A stretch of 64,000 nucleotides of DNA, taken from positions 740,176 through 804,175 of the forward strand of contig OU342804.1 of the NCBI GenBank assembly GCA_910591455.2, written 5' to 3'. The notes below the pieces were generated by a model that was given only the letters and a program-made list of their open reading frames with translations, had not been told where the DNA came from and searched no databases. This DNA is from Pholis gunnellus (Eukaryota; Chordata; Actinopteri; Perciformes; Pholidae). A program made the position numbers and the translations under genes. Below are positions 49,543-62,126 of the stretch, piece after piece. The first letter of the stretch is position 1, and the number at the start of each line of letters is the position of its first letter.

Positions 49543-49617
49543 TGGTTCCACTGGGGATTGATCCCAGGACCTTCTGCGGGTAAAGCAGACGTGACGACCA
49601 ATACACGCTCTCGAACC
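49543..49617 (-). pseudogene. Divergent tRNA-Val(TAC)-like copy
   Basis: On the minus strand, the anticodon arm TCTGC-TTTACCC-GCAGA gives anticodon TAC, and the T arm is CTGGG-ATCAATC-CCCAG. The acceptor stem pairs GGTTC with GAACC and discriminator A follows. A two-base insertion between acceptor and D arm and T54 changed to A suggest a decayed gene. Unlike the array copies it keeps GG in the D loop. About 25 bp of flank (GCTGGTAAGAAG) also match the array, so it is an older relative of the same unit. Confidence 0.7.
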
Positions 49618-50501
49618 AAATCAAATCGGTACATAAATGTGGTTCTGATTGCAGTTTACTCAAATATTGTTTGTCAAATATTTGAGTGTTTGAGTGTCAT
49701 GAGTCCGTGCTGTTGTACTGACATGATCTTAGGTCTCAACAACACAACACTGAGTTATTTGTGCATCCTATCAAAACCACATATTAAAGCTTTTTAGGTT
49801 CTCATCCACAACCTTGAAGTTCTTAGTCCGATCCTTTAAATACCAGCTTTAAGGTCCGGGTTGATGAAGACTAGAAGAAGCTCGTCAGGTCGTTAGAACT
49901 GAGAGTGTTGTTTCCTGATGAGAGAGAAACAGAAGCGCCAGCATGTGACTCTGTCACCTTGTCCATGTGACGCTCTGCGATGTTAGATAATATTTAGATA
50001 TGAAAGATAAGACTTACAGGAGCAACGTGACCTTCTGCAGGCAGGTGATGTGCACATTCAGCTGATTGAAAACTTGATATCACACGTGACAGTGAGGATT
50101 AATGAGAGCTGCTCCGCTGTGACTCCCTCTGCACCGCCAACGGTCTAAAGAATAGTCCGGCTTTCATCCATCAATGATCATCTTTCTAGCGTCTGCTCTC
50201 AGCTAGTTAGTCTGTTATTGTTCACCTTGTGTGAGTCGTGTGAAGACAAATAAATGACAACTAAGTCATCTCTTCATAGAGTTGAAAGACCTTAAAGTTT
50301 GAGATCTGTCACAACAAACAAATGCGATGCACACGCTGTGTGAAGAAAACACAGATTGAATCACACACAGATAAGTTAACAGTTGGAGTATCTTCAGTCT
50401 CTCAGCGTCTCTCTGTCTGCAGAACAACAGCAGTTAGTAGAGAGATAACACACACACACACACACTGCGCTGTCACAGAGCTGTGTTTACCCCCGAGGCC
50501 T

Positions 50502-50558
<57 letters not shown>

Positions 50559-50877
50559 CACACAGATCTCGTCAGTATTGCATGAAAACCTCCAACATGT
50601 CTCTTATGAGGATGTATACGAAGCAGCTTTGTTTTCAGTCAGTATGTCGTCCTGAGACCAGACGTAGCGGTGTGTGTGTGTGTGCACGTGTAGAGATGCG
50701 TATCGATGGCTGCAGCATTGATCTGCCAGATGTGCAATTGTGTTGCAGTCTTTCAAATGACACTTTTGCTCCACTGACTTCAGCGTTTAAAGCGGTGCCT
50801 CCTCCGAGATAACATGATGAACCAGTAAGAGACACCAAACCTGGAGACAGAGGAGATGTCTGCAGGACAAACGTCTC
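49618..50877. other. Sequence between the divergent tRNA and the macrosatellite
   Basis: (CA)n at 50449-50466 and 50504-50564 (with breaks). No gene recognised. Confidence 0.6.
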
Positions 50878-51028
50878 GGTTCAAACTAACCTAGAGAAAA
50901 CTGTCTGTACATTCATGGCTGCACTGCAAACTGGAGCTGCTTATAGCGAGACTTATATTATTTTGGTATAATCCTTCATTTGTTGACCTCACAACTGACA
51001 TAAGACAGCTGGTAAGAAGAGAGACTTG

Positions 51029-51101
51029 TGGTTCCACTGGGGATTGAACCCAGGACCTTCTGCGTGTAAAGCAGACGTGATAACGACTACACTATGGAAC
51101 C
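51029..51101 (-). tRNA. tRNA-Val (anticodon TAC), copy 1, hybrid flanks
   Basis: On the minus strand: acceptor GGTTCCA/TGGAACC plus discriminator A, anticodon stem TCTGC/GCAGA with loop TTTACAC (TAC, reads GUA Val), T arm CTGGG-TTCAATC-CCCAG. The D loop has C where G18 is expected. The 3' flank is A-type (ACAAGTCTCTC) and the 5' flank is B-type, so the array starts with a recombinant copy. Confidence 0.88.
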
Positions 51102-51491
51102 TCTTTGATGGGGTTCTCTCTAACCAACCGGTACAAATTGTTCTTCTGAAATCTGGAACGTTCAATAGTCCAGTGATTGAGAACAGTGATCCAAGCTGTT
51201 TGTGCTGGAACAGCTTTTTCTATTACTGAGGAAATGTTGGTCAGGCAACATTTAGCTTTGTCTTAGTTAATAGAACAGAAATACTTTATTCGACTCCGCA
51301 ATTGATTTTAGACCTTCAGTAGTATGACGTATCTGTAAAACAGACACATCCATCATGGACGGACTGGCAGGGTTGAAGAATTGGAGGCTTTCTTGTTAGA
51401 TTTAGAGACTTTGAAGCTGGAGCTGCTAGCTGCTGTCATTTTAAAATTGTCTGCAGCACTATGCTGAGTTTTGAGGTCAGATTGTTTTTAA

Positions 51492-52865
51492 CCTCTTCAA
51501 CTCCCCTCCTATTTTGGAGCAACAACGCCTAAAATGACAAACCCAAATTAAAGTGGCTGTATCTTCTGAACCACTCTGACTATATGCATAAATGAGGTCT
51601 TTCTTGAAAGAGAACCCCCTAAGGTTCCTTGTGAAAGTGTCTGTAGACCTGTAGGTCATACAGAAACAGAGCAGTGGGCCTTTGAAGTCAGTAAAAATTA
51701 AGATTTGTGTCCGCCTAAAATAAAAAAGTAGCTTTCAGTATAAATAACTGCCTTTGGCTGAATCTGTACCGGTAAAGGGCAGCATAGGGCTGTAACTACA
51801 CTATCAGTAAACACCTGCCTCAAATTTGAAGAAGATTGGACAAAGTATGACCGTTCTACAGTGTTCCTCCATGAAGAGATCCAGGAGCTCTAAAGGACAT
51901 TTGGAGATCCAAATGGACACATGATAACCAAATGATATTCTGACACACTAAAGGTGTTTTTTCCTTCACATTTTGCTATTATATTATTTCCCTTTTATTT
52001 TTAGCCATAGCAAATTGCAAAAACTAAGTATATATGGTGGAAGACGTGGTCTGTAAGTAGCAGACTTGCTGTGCGTGATAGCCACGACCGAGCGCACGGC
52101 CGAGTATGCGAGCAGCTCCGTTACGCGAGACTGTTTACTCCTCCAGCACAGCTCAATGTGCACATGCAATACATCGTTAGAAAGCCTGAAGTCTCCTCTA
52201 GACGAAGGGCTTGACACGCCTAAACGTATCGCTAGCTGTTACTCATGAAATGCAGTCAAACAAAAACAGAGCAAATCCACGTTTTCAGGGCAGGTGAAGA
52301 CAGCTCGGTCTCCTGGCTTCAATACTTTACTGTCAGTGAACACACAACGCTGAGCCAGATGCTAACATAGTGCAGTGTTGAAAACCGGCGTCATTATGAT
52401 CGCCAAGGTCATCTTTAGACACAGACATACCATAATGAAGCATCAGAAAAGAGCCGAAAATAAAAAGTGAAAAATAATGACCGTGTTGGCTGACTGCTTA
52501 TATCAATAATTACTCGGTTTGTTCTATAAGTACCAGCGTTTTCTGCAGCCGCTAGCTCCATGGTAGCATCCGCTAGCACATTTACTAGTAAAATCGGGTC
52601 TGTACTGTATCTTTCGCCGTCGAAATGCTGCAAGACCCGACTTGCAGCGGTCATGGCAACTTTGGACAGTGTGTGTTTGGGCTCCTTTTGTGAAAAATCC
52701 GTCAGGAATAAAAGAAAATTGATGCTTTCTTCGCAAAGATGAGGACTTTTTGCATGCTGGGATACTAAACACGGCCATGTTTTGTGACGTAATTTTCGTA
52801 AGCAAGCCGTAAGAACGGAAGGGGAAGGGATCGCAGACGCCGGCGTCCTCGCGGAGTTGAAGAGG
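51492..52865. mobile_element. TTAA-flanked non-autonomous element, unit 1
   Basis: The ends CCTCTTCAACTCC (51492-51504) and GGAGTTGAAGAGG (52853-52865) are perfect 13-bp inverted repeats. TTAA touches the left end and TTTTAA follows the right end, as expected for a piggyBac-like insertion with a two-base slip. Frames of 60-93 codons inside match no transposase. The length (1374 bp) is constant in the other units. Confidence 0.65.
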
Positions 52866-53082
52866 TTTTAAAATCTAGAATACTCTTGACAGTTTCTCAA
52901 GATTATCAACACTGTTTTTAAGTTTTCTTCAGGTTCAAACTAACCTAGAGAAAACTGTCTGTACATTCATGGCTGCACTGCAAACTGGAGCTGCTTATAG
53001 CGAGACTTATATTATTTTGGTATAATCCTTCATTTGTTGACCTCATAACTGACATAAGACAGCTGGTAAGAAGAGAGACTTG

Positions 53083-53155
53083 TGGTTCCACTGGGGATTG
53101 AACCCAGGACCTTCTGCGTGTAAAGCAGACGTGATAACGACTACACTATGGAACC
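53083..53155 (-). tRNA. tRNA-Val (TAC), copy 2, A-type flanks
   Basis: Body identical to copy 1, including the D-loop C. It is 605 bp before copy 3. The 5' flank contains AGAGATGATCTCT; no T4 terminator follows. Confidence 0.88.
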
Positions 53156-53687
53156 TCTGTGAAGAGATGATCTCTAACCAAACAGGAAGAGGTGGTCTTA
53201 GTCATTGGATTATGTTTCTAAAAACAGTCATGCATATGTTGTACCTGTAGTTGCAGCATTATTCTGTGTTGGTTGTGGTAGATTTGTTGACAGCTGAGGG
53301 TAGACAGCAGATCACTCTTATTCCTTATCTCTGGTGCCACCTTTGGTGATTAGTTGTCATTGCAGATGTGTCTTTGGGTTTCACTTCCCAAAGATACAAA
53401 CAGTGTCGGGAATTCCTGGGAATATCACCACAGACTCCCAGTTCATAACACTGTAAATGCTAGAACTTTCATCAATGTGATATTGTCTCAATCACCATTG
53501 TCTCATGTCGTTCAGAGATAGATAGTGACTTCACAGACATTTATTTAGATGAAAAGCTTTGACTTGTGTTAAATTAAGATTAGGTTATGAACATGGTTCT
53601 CCTTGGATTACGGCACAATGCTAAATGTATTAATTTGATAAATGGCTTCACTACTGTCGTCAATCTGGTGATAAGAAGAGAGAGTTT

Positions 53688-53760
53688 TGGTTCCACTGGG
53701 GATTGAACCCAGGACCTTCTGCGTGTAAAGCAGACGTGATAACGACTACACTATGGAACC
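53688..53760 (-). tRNA. tRNA-Val (TAC), copy 3, B-type flanks
   Basis: Body identical to copy 1. The 3' flank on its own strand is AAAACTCTCTCTTCTTATCA, without T4. Confidence 0.88.
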
Positions 53761-54150
53761 TCTTTGATGGGGTTCTCTCTAACCAACCGGTACAAATTGT
53801 TCTTCTGAAATCTGGAACGTTCAATAGTCCAGTGATTGAGAACAGTGATCCAAGCTGTTTGTGCTGGAACAGCTTTTTCTATTACTGAGGAAATGTTGGT
53901 CAGGCAACATTTAGCTTTGTCTTAGTTAATAGAACAGAAATACTTTATTCGACTCCGCAATTGATTTTAGACCTTCAGTAGTATGACGTATCTGTAAAAC
54001 AGACACATCCATCATGGACGGACTGGCAGGGTTGAAGAATTGGAGGCTTTCTTGTTAGATTTAGAGACTTTGAAGCTGGAGCTGCTAGCTGCTGTCATTT
54101 TAAAATTGTCTGCAGCACTATGCTGAGTTTTGAGGTCAGATTGTTTTTAA

Positions 54151-55524
54151 CCTCTTCAACTCCCCTCCTATTTTGGAGCAACAACGCCTAAAATGACAAA
54201 CCCAAATTAAAGTGGCTGTATCTTCTGAACCACTCTGACTATATGCATAAATGAGGTCTTTCTTGAAAGAGAACCCCCTAAGGTTCCTTGTGAAAGTGTC
54301 TGTAGACCTGTAGGTCATACAGAAACAGAGCAGTGGGCCTTTGAAGTCAGTAAAAATTAAGATTTGTGTCCGCCTAAAATAAAAAAGTAATTTTCAGTAT
54401 AAATAACTGCCTTTGGCTGAATCTGTACCGGTAAAGGGCAGCATCGAGCTGTAACTACACTATCAGTAAACACCTGCCTCAAATTTGAAGAAGATTGGAC
54501 AAAGTATGACCGTTCTACAGTGTTCCTCCATGAAGAGATCCAGGAGCTCTAAAGGATATTTGGAGATCCAAATGGACACATGATAACCAAATGATATTCT
54601 GACACACTAAAGGTGTTTTTTCCTTCACATTTTGCTATTATATTATTTCCCTTTTATTTTTAGCCATAGCAAATTGCAAAAACTAAGTATATATGGTGGA
54701 AGACGTGGTCTGTAAGTAGCAGACTTGCTGTGCGTGATAGCCACGACCGAGCGCACGGCCGAGTATGCGAGCAGCTCCGTTACGCGAGACTGTTTACTCC
54801 TCCAGCACAGCTCAATGTGCACATGCAATACATCGTTAGAAAGCCTGAAGTCTCCTCTAGACGAAGGGCTTGACACGCCTAAACGTATCGCTAGCTGTTA
54901 CTCATGAAATGCAGTCAAACAAAAACAGAGCAAATCCACGTTTTCAGGGCAGGTGAAGACAGCTCGGTCTCCTGGCTTCAATACTTTACTGTCAGTGAAC
55001 ACACAACGCTGAGCCAGATGCTAGCATAGTGCAGTGTTGAAAACCGGCGTCATTATGATCGCCAAGGTCATCTTTAGACACAGACATACCATAATGAAGC
55101 ATCAGAAAAGAGCCGAAAATAAAAAGTGAAAAATAATGACCGTGTTGGCTGACTGCTTATATCAATAATTACTCGGTTTGTTCTATAAGTACCAGCGTTT
55201 TCTGCAGCCGCTAGCTCCATGGTAGCATCCGCTAGCACATTTACTAGTAAAATCGGGTCTGTACTGTATCTTTCGCCGTCGAAATGCTGCAAGACCCGAC
55301 TTGCAGCGGTCATGGCAACTTTGGACAGTGTGTGTTTGGGCTCCTTTTGTGAAAAATCCGTCAGGAATAAAAGAAAATTGATGCTTTCTTCGCAAAGATG
55401 AGGACTTTTTGCATGCTGGGATACTAAACACGGCCATGTTTTGTGACGTAATTTTCGTAAGCAAGCCGTAAGAACGGAAGGGGAAGGGATCGCAGACGCC
55501 GGCGTCCTCGCGGAGTTGAAGAGG
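54151..55524. mobile_element. TTAA-flanked element, unit 2
   Basis: Same ends and position in the repeat unit as the first copy; differs at scattered bases (for example GTAATTTTC for GTAGCTTTC near 54388). Confidence 0.65.
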
Positions 55525-55741
55525 TTTTAAAATCTAGAATACTCTTGACAGTTTCTCAAGATTATCAACACTGTTTTTAAGTTTTCTTCAGGTTCAAACT
55601 AACCTAGAGAAAACTGTCTGTACATTCATGGCTGCACTGCAAACTGGAGCTGCTTATAGCGAGACTTATATTATTTTGGTATAATCCTTCATTTGTTGAC
55701 CTCACAACTGACATAAGACAGCTGGTAAGAAGAGAGACTTG

Positions 55742-55814
55742 TGGTTCCACTGGGGATTGAACCCAGGACCTTCTGCTTGTAAAGCAGACGTGATAACGAC
55801 TACACTATGGAACC
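55742..55814 (-). tRNA. tRNA-Val (TAC), copy 4, A-type, loop variant
   Basis: As copy 2, but the anticodon loop reads TTTACAA (position 38 C to A). The anticodon is unchanged. It is the only body difference among the ten. Confidence 0.87.
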
Positions 55815-56346
55815 TCTGTGAAGAGATGATCTCTAACCAAACAGGAAGAGGTGGTCTTAGTCATTGGATTATGTTTCTAAAAACAGTCATGCATATGTTG
55901 TACCTGTAGTTGCAGCATTATTCTGTGTTGGTTGTGGTAGATTTGTTGACAGCTGAGGGTAGACAGCAGATCACTCTTATTCCTTATCTCTGGTGCCACC
56001 TTTGGTGATTAGTTGTCATTGCAGATGTGTCTTTGGGTTTCACTTCCCAAAGATACAAACAGTGTCGGGAATTCCTGGGAATATCACCACAGACTCCCAG
56101 TTCATAATACTGTAAATGCTAGAACTTTCATCAATGGGATATTGTCTCAATCACCATTGTCTCATGTCGTTCAGAGATAGATAGTGACTTCACAGACATT
56201 TATTTAGATGAAAAGCTTTGACTTGTGTTAAATTAAGATTAGGTTATGAACATGGTTCTCCTTGGATTACGGCACAATGCTAAATGTATTAATTTGATAA
56301 ATGGCTTCACTACTGTCGTCAATCTGGTGATAAGAAGTGAGAATTT

Positions 56347-56419
56347 TGGTTCCACTGGGGATTGAACCCAGGACCTTCTGCGTGTAAAGCAGACGTGATA
56401 ACGACTACACTATGGAACC
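56347..56419 (-). tRNA. tRNA-Val (TAC), copy 5, B-type
   Basis: Body identical to copy 1. The flank differs slightly from other B copies (AAAATTCTCACTTCTTATCA on its strand). Confidence 0.88.
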
Positions 56420-56809
56420 TCTTTGATGGGGTTCTCTCTAACCAACCGGTACAAATTGTTCTTCTGAAATCTGGAACGTTCAATAGTCCAGTGATTGAGA
56501 ACAGTGATCCAAGCTGTTTGTGCTGGAACAGCTTTTTCTATTACTGAGGAAATGTTGGTCAGGCAACATTTAGCTTTGTCTTAGTTAATAGAACAGAAAT
56601 ACTTTATTCGACTCCGCAATTGATTTTAGACCTTCAGTAGTATGACGTATCTGTAAAACAGACACATCCATCATGGACGGACTGGCAGGGTTGAAGAATT
56701 GGAGGCTTTCTTGTTAGATTTAGAGACTTTGAAGCTGGAGCTGCTAGCTGCTGTCATTTTAAAATTGTCTGCAGCACTATGCTGAGTTTTGAGGTCAGAT
56801 TGTTTTTAA

Positions 56810-58182
56810 CCTCTTCAACTCCCCTCCTATTTTGGAGCAACAACGCCTAAAATGACATACCCAAATTAAAGTGGCTGTATCTTCTGAACCACTCTGACTA
56901 TATGCATAAATGAGGTCTTTCTTGAAAGAGAACCCCCTAAGGTTCCTTGTGAAAGTGTCTGTAGACCTGTAGGTCATACAGAAACAGAGCAGTGGGCCTT
57001 TGAAGTCAGTAAAAATTAAGATTTGTGTCCGCCTAAAATAAAAAAGTAGCTTTCAGTATAAATAACTGCCTTTGGCTGAATCTGTACCGGTAAAGGGCAG
57101 CATAGGGCTGTAACTACACTATCAGTAAACACCTGCCTCAAATTTGAAGAAGATTGGACAAAGTATGACCGTTCTACAGTGTTCCTCCATGAAGAGATCC
57201 AGGAGCTCTAAAGGACATTTGGAGATCCAAATGGACACATGATACCAAATGATATTCTGACACACTAAAGGTGTTTTTTCCTTCACATTTTGCTATTATA
57301 TTATTTCCCTTTTATTTTTAGCCATAGCAAATTGCAAAAACTAAGTATATATGGTGGAAGACGTGGTCTGTAAGTAGCAGACTTGCTGTGCGTGATAGCC
57401 ACGACCGAGCGCACGGCCGAGTATGCGAGCAGCTCCGTTACGCGAGACTGTTTACTCCTCCAGCACAGCTCAGTGTGCACATGCAATACATCGTTAGAAA
57501 GCCTGAAGTCTCCTCTAGACGAAGGGCTTGACACGCCTAAACGTATCGCTAGCTGTTACTCATGAAATGCAGTCAAACAAAAACAGAGCAAATCCACGTT
57601 TTCAGGGCAGGTGAAGACAGCTCGGTCTCCTGGCTTCAATACTTTACTGTCAGTGAACACACAACGCTGAGCCAGATGCTAACATAGTGCAGTGTTGAAA
57701 ACCGGCGTCATTATGATCGCCAAGGTCATCTTTAGACACAGACATACCATAATGAAGCATCAGAAAAGAGCCGAAAATAAAAAGTGAAAAATAATGACCG
57801 TGTTGGCTGACTGCTTATATCAATAATTACTCGGTTTGTTCTATAAGTACCAGCGTTTTCTGCAGCCGCTAGCTCCATGGTAGCATCCGCTAGCACATTT
57901 ACTAGTAATATCGGGTCTGTACTGTATCTTTCGCCGTCGAAATGCTGCAAGACCCGACTTGCAGCGGTCATGGCAACTTTGGACAGTGTGTGTTTGGGCT
58001 CCTTTTGTGAAAAATCCGTCAGGAATAAAAGAAAATTGATGCTTTCTTCGCAAAGATGAGGACTTTTTGCATGCTGGGATACTAAACACGGCCATGTTTT
58101 GTGACGTAATTTTCGTAAGCAAGCCGTAAGAACGGAAGGGGAAGGGATCGCAGACGCCGGCGTCCTCGCGGAGTTGAAGAGG
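56810..58182. mobile_element. TTAA-flanked element, unit 3
   Basis: Same ends; one base shorter (GATACCAAAT for GATAACCAAAT near 57243), which explains the 2658-bp spacing here. Confidence 0.65.
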
Positions 58183-58399
58183 TTTTAAAATCTAGAATAC
58201 TCTTGACAGTTTCTCAAGATTATCAACACTGTTTTTAAGTTTTCTTCAGGTTCAAACTAACCTAGAGAAAACTGTCTGTACATTCATGGCTGCACTGCAA
58301 ACTGGAGCTGCTTATAGCGAGACTTATTTTATTTTGGTATAATCCTTCATTTGTTGACCTCACAACTGACATAAGACAGCTGGTAAGAAGAGAGACTTG

Positions 58400-58472
58400 T
58401 GGTTCCACTGGGGATTGAACCCAGGACCTTCTGCGTGTAAAGCAGACGTGATAACGACTACACTATGGAACC
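58400..58472 (-). tRNA. tRNA-Val (TAC), copy 6, A-type
   Basis: Body and flanks as copy 2. Confidence 0.88.
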
Positions 58473-59004
58473 TCTGTGAAGAGATGATCTCTAACCAAAC
58501 AGGAAGAGGTGGTCTTAGTCATTGGATTATGTTTCTAAAAACAGTCATGCATATGTTGTACCTGTAGTTGCAGCATTATTCTGTGTTGGTTGTGGTAGAT
58601 TTGTTGACAGCTGAGGGTAGACAGCAGATCACTCTTATTCCTTATCTCTGGTGCCACCTTTGGTGATTAGTTGTCATTGCAGATGTGTCTTTGGGTTTCA
58701 CTTCCCAAAGATACAAACAGCGTCGGGAATTCCTGGGAATATCACCACAGACTCCCAGTTCATAACACTGTAAATGCTAGAACTTTCATCAATGGGATAT
58801 TGTCTCAATCACCATTGTCTCATGTCGTTCAGAGATAGATAGTGACTTCACAGACATTTATTTAGATGAAAAGCTTTGACTTGTGTTAAATTAAGATTAG
58901 GTTATGAACATGGTTCTCCTTGGATTACGGCACAATGCTAAATGTATTAATTTGATAAATGGCTTCACTACTGTCGTCAATCTGGTGATAAGAAGAGAGA
59001 ATTT

Positions 59005-59077
59005 TGGTTCCACTGGGGATTGAACCCAGGACCTTCTGCGTGTAAAGCAGACGTGATAACGACTACACTATGGAACC
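59005..59077 (-). tRNA. tRNA-Val (TAC), copy 7, B-type
   Basis: Body as copy 1; flank AAAATTCTCTCTTCTTATCA. Confidence 0.88.
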
Positions 59078-59467
59078 TCTTTGATGGGGTTCTCTCTAAC
59101 CAACCAGTACAAATTGTTCTTCTGAAATCTGGAACGTTCAATAGTCCAGTGATTGAGAACAGTGATCCAAGCTGTTTGTGCTGGAACAGCTTTTTCTATT
59201 ACTGAGGAAATGTTGGTCAGGCAACATTTAGCTTTGTCTTAGTTAATAGAACAGAAATACTTTATTCGACTCCGCAATTGATTTTAGACCTTCAGTAGTA
59301 TGACGTATCTGTAAAACAGACACATCCATCATGGACGGACTGGCAGGGTTGAAGAATTGGAGGCTTTCTTGTTAGATTTAGAGACTTTGAAGCTGGAGCT
59401 GCTAGCTGCTGTCATTTTAAAATTGTCTGCAGCACTATGCTGAGTTTTGAGGTCAGATTGTTTTTAA

Positions 59468-60841
59468 CCTCTTCAACTCCCCTCCTATTTTGGAGCAACA
59501 ACGCCTAAAATGACATACCCAAATTAAAGTGGCTGTATCTTCTGAACCACTCTGACTATATGCATAAATGAGGTCTTTCTTGAAAGAGAACCCCCTAAGG
59601 TTCCTTGTGAAAGTGTCTGTAGACCTGTAGGTCATACAGAAACAGAGCAGTGGGCCTTTGAAGTCAGTAAAAATTAAGATTTGTGTCCGCCTAAAATAAA
59701 AAAGTAGCTTTCAGTATAAATAACTGCCTTTGGCTGAATCTGTACCGGTAAAGGGCAGCATAGGGCTGTAACTACACTATCAGTAAACACCTGCCTCAAA
59801 TTTGAAGAAGATTGGACAAAGTATGACCGTTCTACAGTGTTCCTCCATGAAGAGATCCAGGAGCTCTAAAGGACATTTGGAGATCCAAATGGACACATGA
59901 TAACCAAATGATATTCTGACACACTAAAGGTGTTTTTTCCTTCACATTTTGCTATTATATTATTTCCCTTTTATTTTTAGCCATAGCAAATTGCAAAAAC
60001 TAAGTATATATGGTGGAAGACGTGGTCTGTAAGTAGCAGACTTGCTGTGCGTGATAGCCACGACCGAGCGCACGGCCGAGTATGCGAGCAGCTCCGTTAC
60101 GCGAGACTGTTTACTCCTCCAGCACAGCTCAGTGTGCACATGCAATACATCGTTAGAAAGCCTGAAGTCTCCTCTAGACGAAGGGCTTGACACGCCTAAA
60201 CGTATCGCTAGCTGTTACTCATGAAATGCAGTCAAACAAAAACAGAGCAAATCCACGTTTTCAGGGCAGGTGAAGACAGCTCGGTCTCCTGGCTTCAATA
60301 CTTTACTGTCAGTGAACACACAACGCTGAGCCAGATGCTAACATAGTGCAGTGTTGAAAACCGGCGTCATTATGATCGCCAAGGTCATCTTTAGACACAG
60401 ACATACCATAATGAAGCATCAGAAAAGAGCCGAAAATAAAAAGTGAAAAATAATGACCGTGTTGGCTGACTGCTTATATCAATAATTACTCGGTTTGTTC
60501 TATAAGTACCAGCGTTTTCTGCAGCCGCTAGCTCCATGGTAGCATCCGCTAGCACATTTACTAGTAATATCGGGTCTGTACTGTATCTTTCGCCGTCGAA
60601 ATGCTGCAAGACCCGACTTGCAGCGGTCATGGCAACTTTGGACAGTGTGTGTTTGGGCTCCTTTTGTGAAAAATCCGTCAGGAATAAAAGAAAATTGATG
60701 CTTTCTTCGCAAAGATGAGGACTTTTTGCATGCTGGGATACTAAACACGGCCATGTTTTGTGACGTAATTTTCGTAAGCAAGCCGTAAGAACGGAAGGGG
60801 AAGGGATCGCAGACGCCGGCGTCCTCGCGGAGTTGAAGAGG
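59468..60841. mobile_element. TTAA-flanked element, unit 4
   Basis: Same ends. Shares CTCAGTGTGC and AGTAATATCG variants with unit 3. Confidence 0.65.
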
Positions 60842-61058
60842 TTTTAAAATCTAGAATACTCTTGACAGTTTCTCAAGATTATCAACACTGTTTTTAAGTT
60901 TTCTTCAGGTTCAAACTAACCTAGAGAAAACTGTCTGTACATTCATGGCTGCACTGCAAACTGGAGCTGCTTATAGCGAGACTTATTTTATTTTGGTATA
61001 ATCCTTCATTTGTTGACCTCACAACTGACATAAGACAGCTGGTAAGAAGAGAGACTTG

Positions 61059-61131
61059 TGGTTCCACTGGGGATTGAACCCAGGACCTTCTGCGTGTAAA
61101 GCAGACGTGATAACGACTACACTATGGAACC
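61059..61131 (-). tRNA. tRNA-Val (TAC), copy 8, A-type
   Basis: Body and flanks as copy 2. Confidence 0.88.
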
Positions 61132-61663
61132 TCTGTGAAGAGATGATCTCTAACCAAACAGGAAGAGGTGGTCTTAGTCATTGGATTATGTTTCTAAAAA
61201 CAGTCATGCATATGTTGTACCTGTAGTTGCAGCATTATTCTGTGTTGGTTGTGGTAGATTTGTTGACAGCTGAGGGTAGACAGCAGATCACTCTTATTCC
61301 TTATCTCTGGTGCCACCTTTGGTGATTAGTTGTCATTGCAGATGTGTCTTTGGGTTTCACTTCCCAAAGATACAAACAGCGTCGGGAATTCCTGGGAATA
61401 TCACCACAGACTCCCAGTTCATAACACTGTAAATGCTAGAACTTTCATCAATGGGATATTGTCTCAATCACCATTGTCTCATGTCGTTCAGAGATAGATA
61501 GTGACTTCACAGACATTTATTTAGATGAAAAGCTTTGACTTGTGTTAAATTAAGATTAGGTTATGAACATGGTTCTCCTTGGATTACGGCACAATGCTAA
61601 ATGTATTAATTTGATAAATGGCTTCACTACTGTCGTCAATCTGGTGATAAGAAGAGAGAATTT

Positions 61664-61736
61664 TGGTTCCACTGGGGATTGAACCCAGGACCTTCTGCGT
61701 GTAAAGCAGACGTGATAACGACTACACTATGGAACC
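61664..61736 (-). tRNA. tRNA-Val (TAC), copy 9, B-type
   Basis: Body as copy 1; flanks as copy 7. Confidence 0.88.
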
Positions 61737-62126
61737 TCTTTGATGGGGTTCTCTCTAACCAACCAGTACAAATTGTTCTTCTGAAATCTGGAACGTTCAA
61801 TAGTCCAGTGATTGAGAACAGTGATCCAAGCTGTTTGTGCTGGAACAGCTTTTTCTATTACTGAGGAAATGTTGGTCAGGCAACATTTAGCTTTGTCTTA
61901 GTTAATAGAACAGAAATACTTTATTCGACTCCGCAATTGATTTTAGACCTTCAGTAGTATGACGTATCTGTAAAACAGACACATCCATCATGGACGGACT
62001 GGCAGGGTTGAAGAATTGGAGGCTTTCTTGTTAGATTTAGAGACTTTGAAGCTGGAGCTGCTAGCTGCTGTCATTTTAAAATTGTCTGCAGCACTATGCT
62101 GAGTTTTGAGGTCAGATTGTTTTTAA

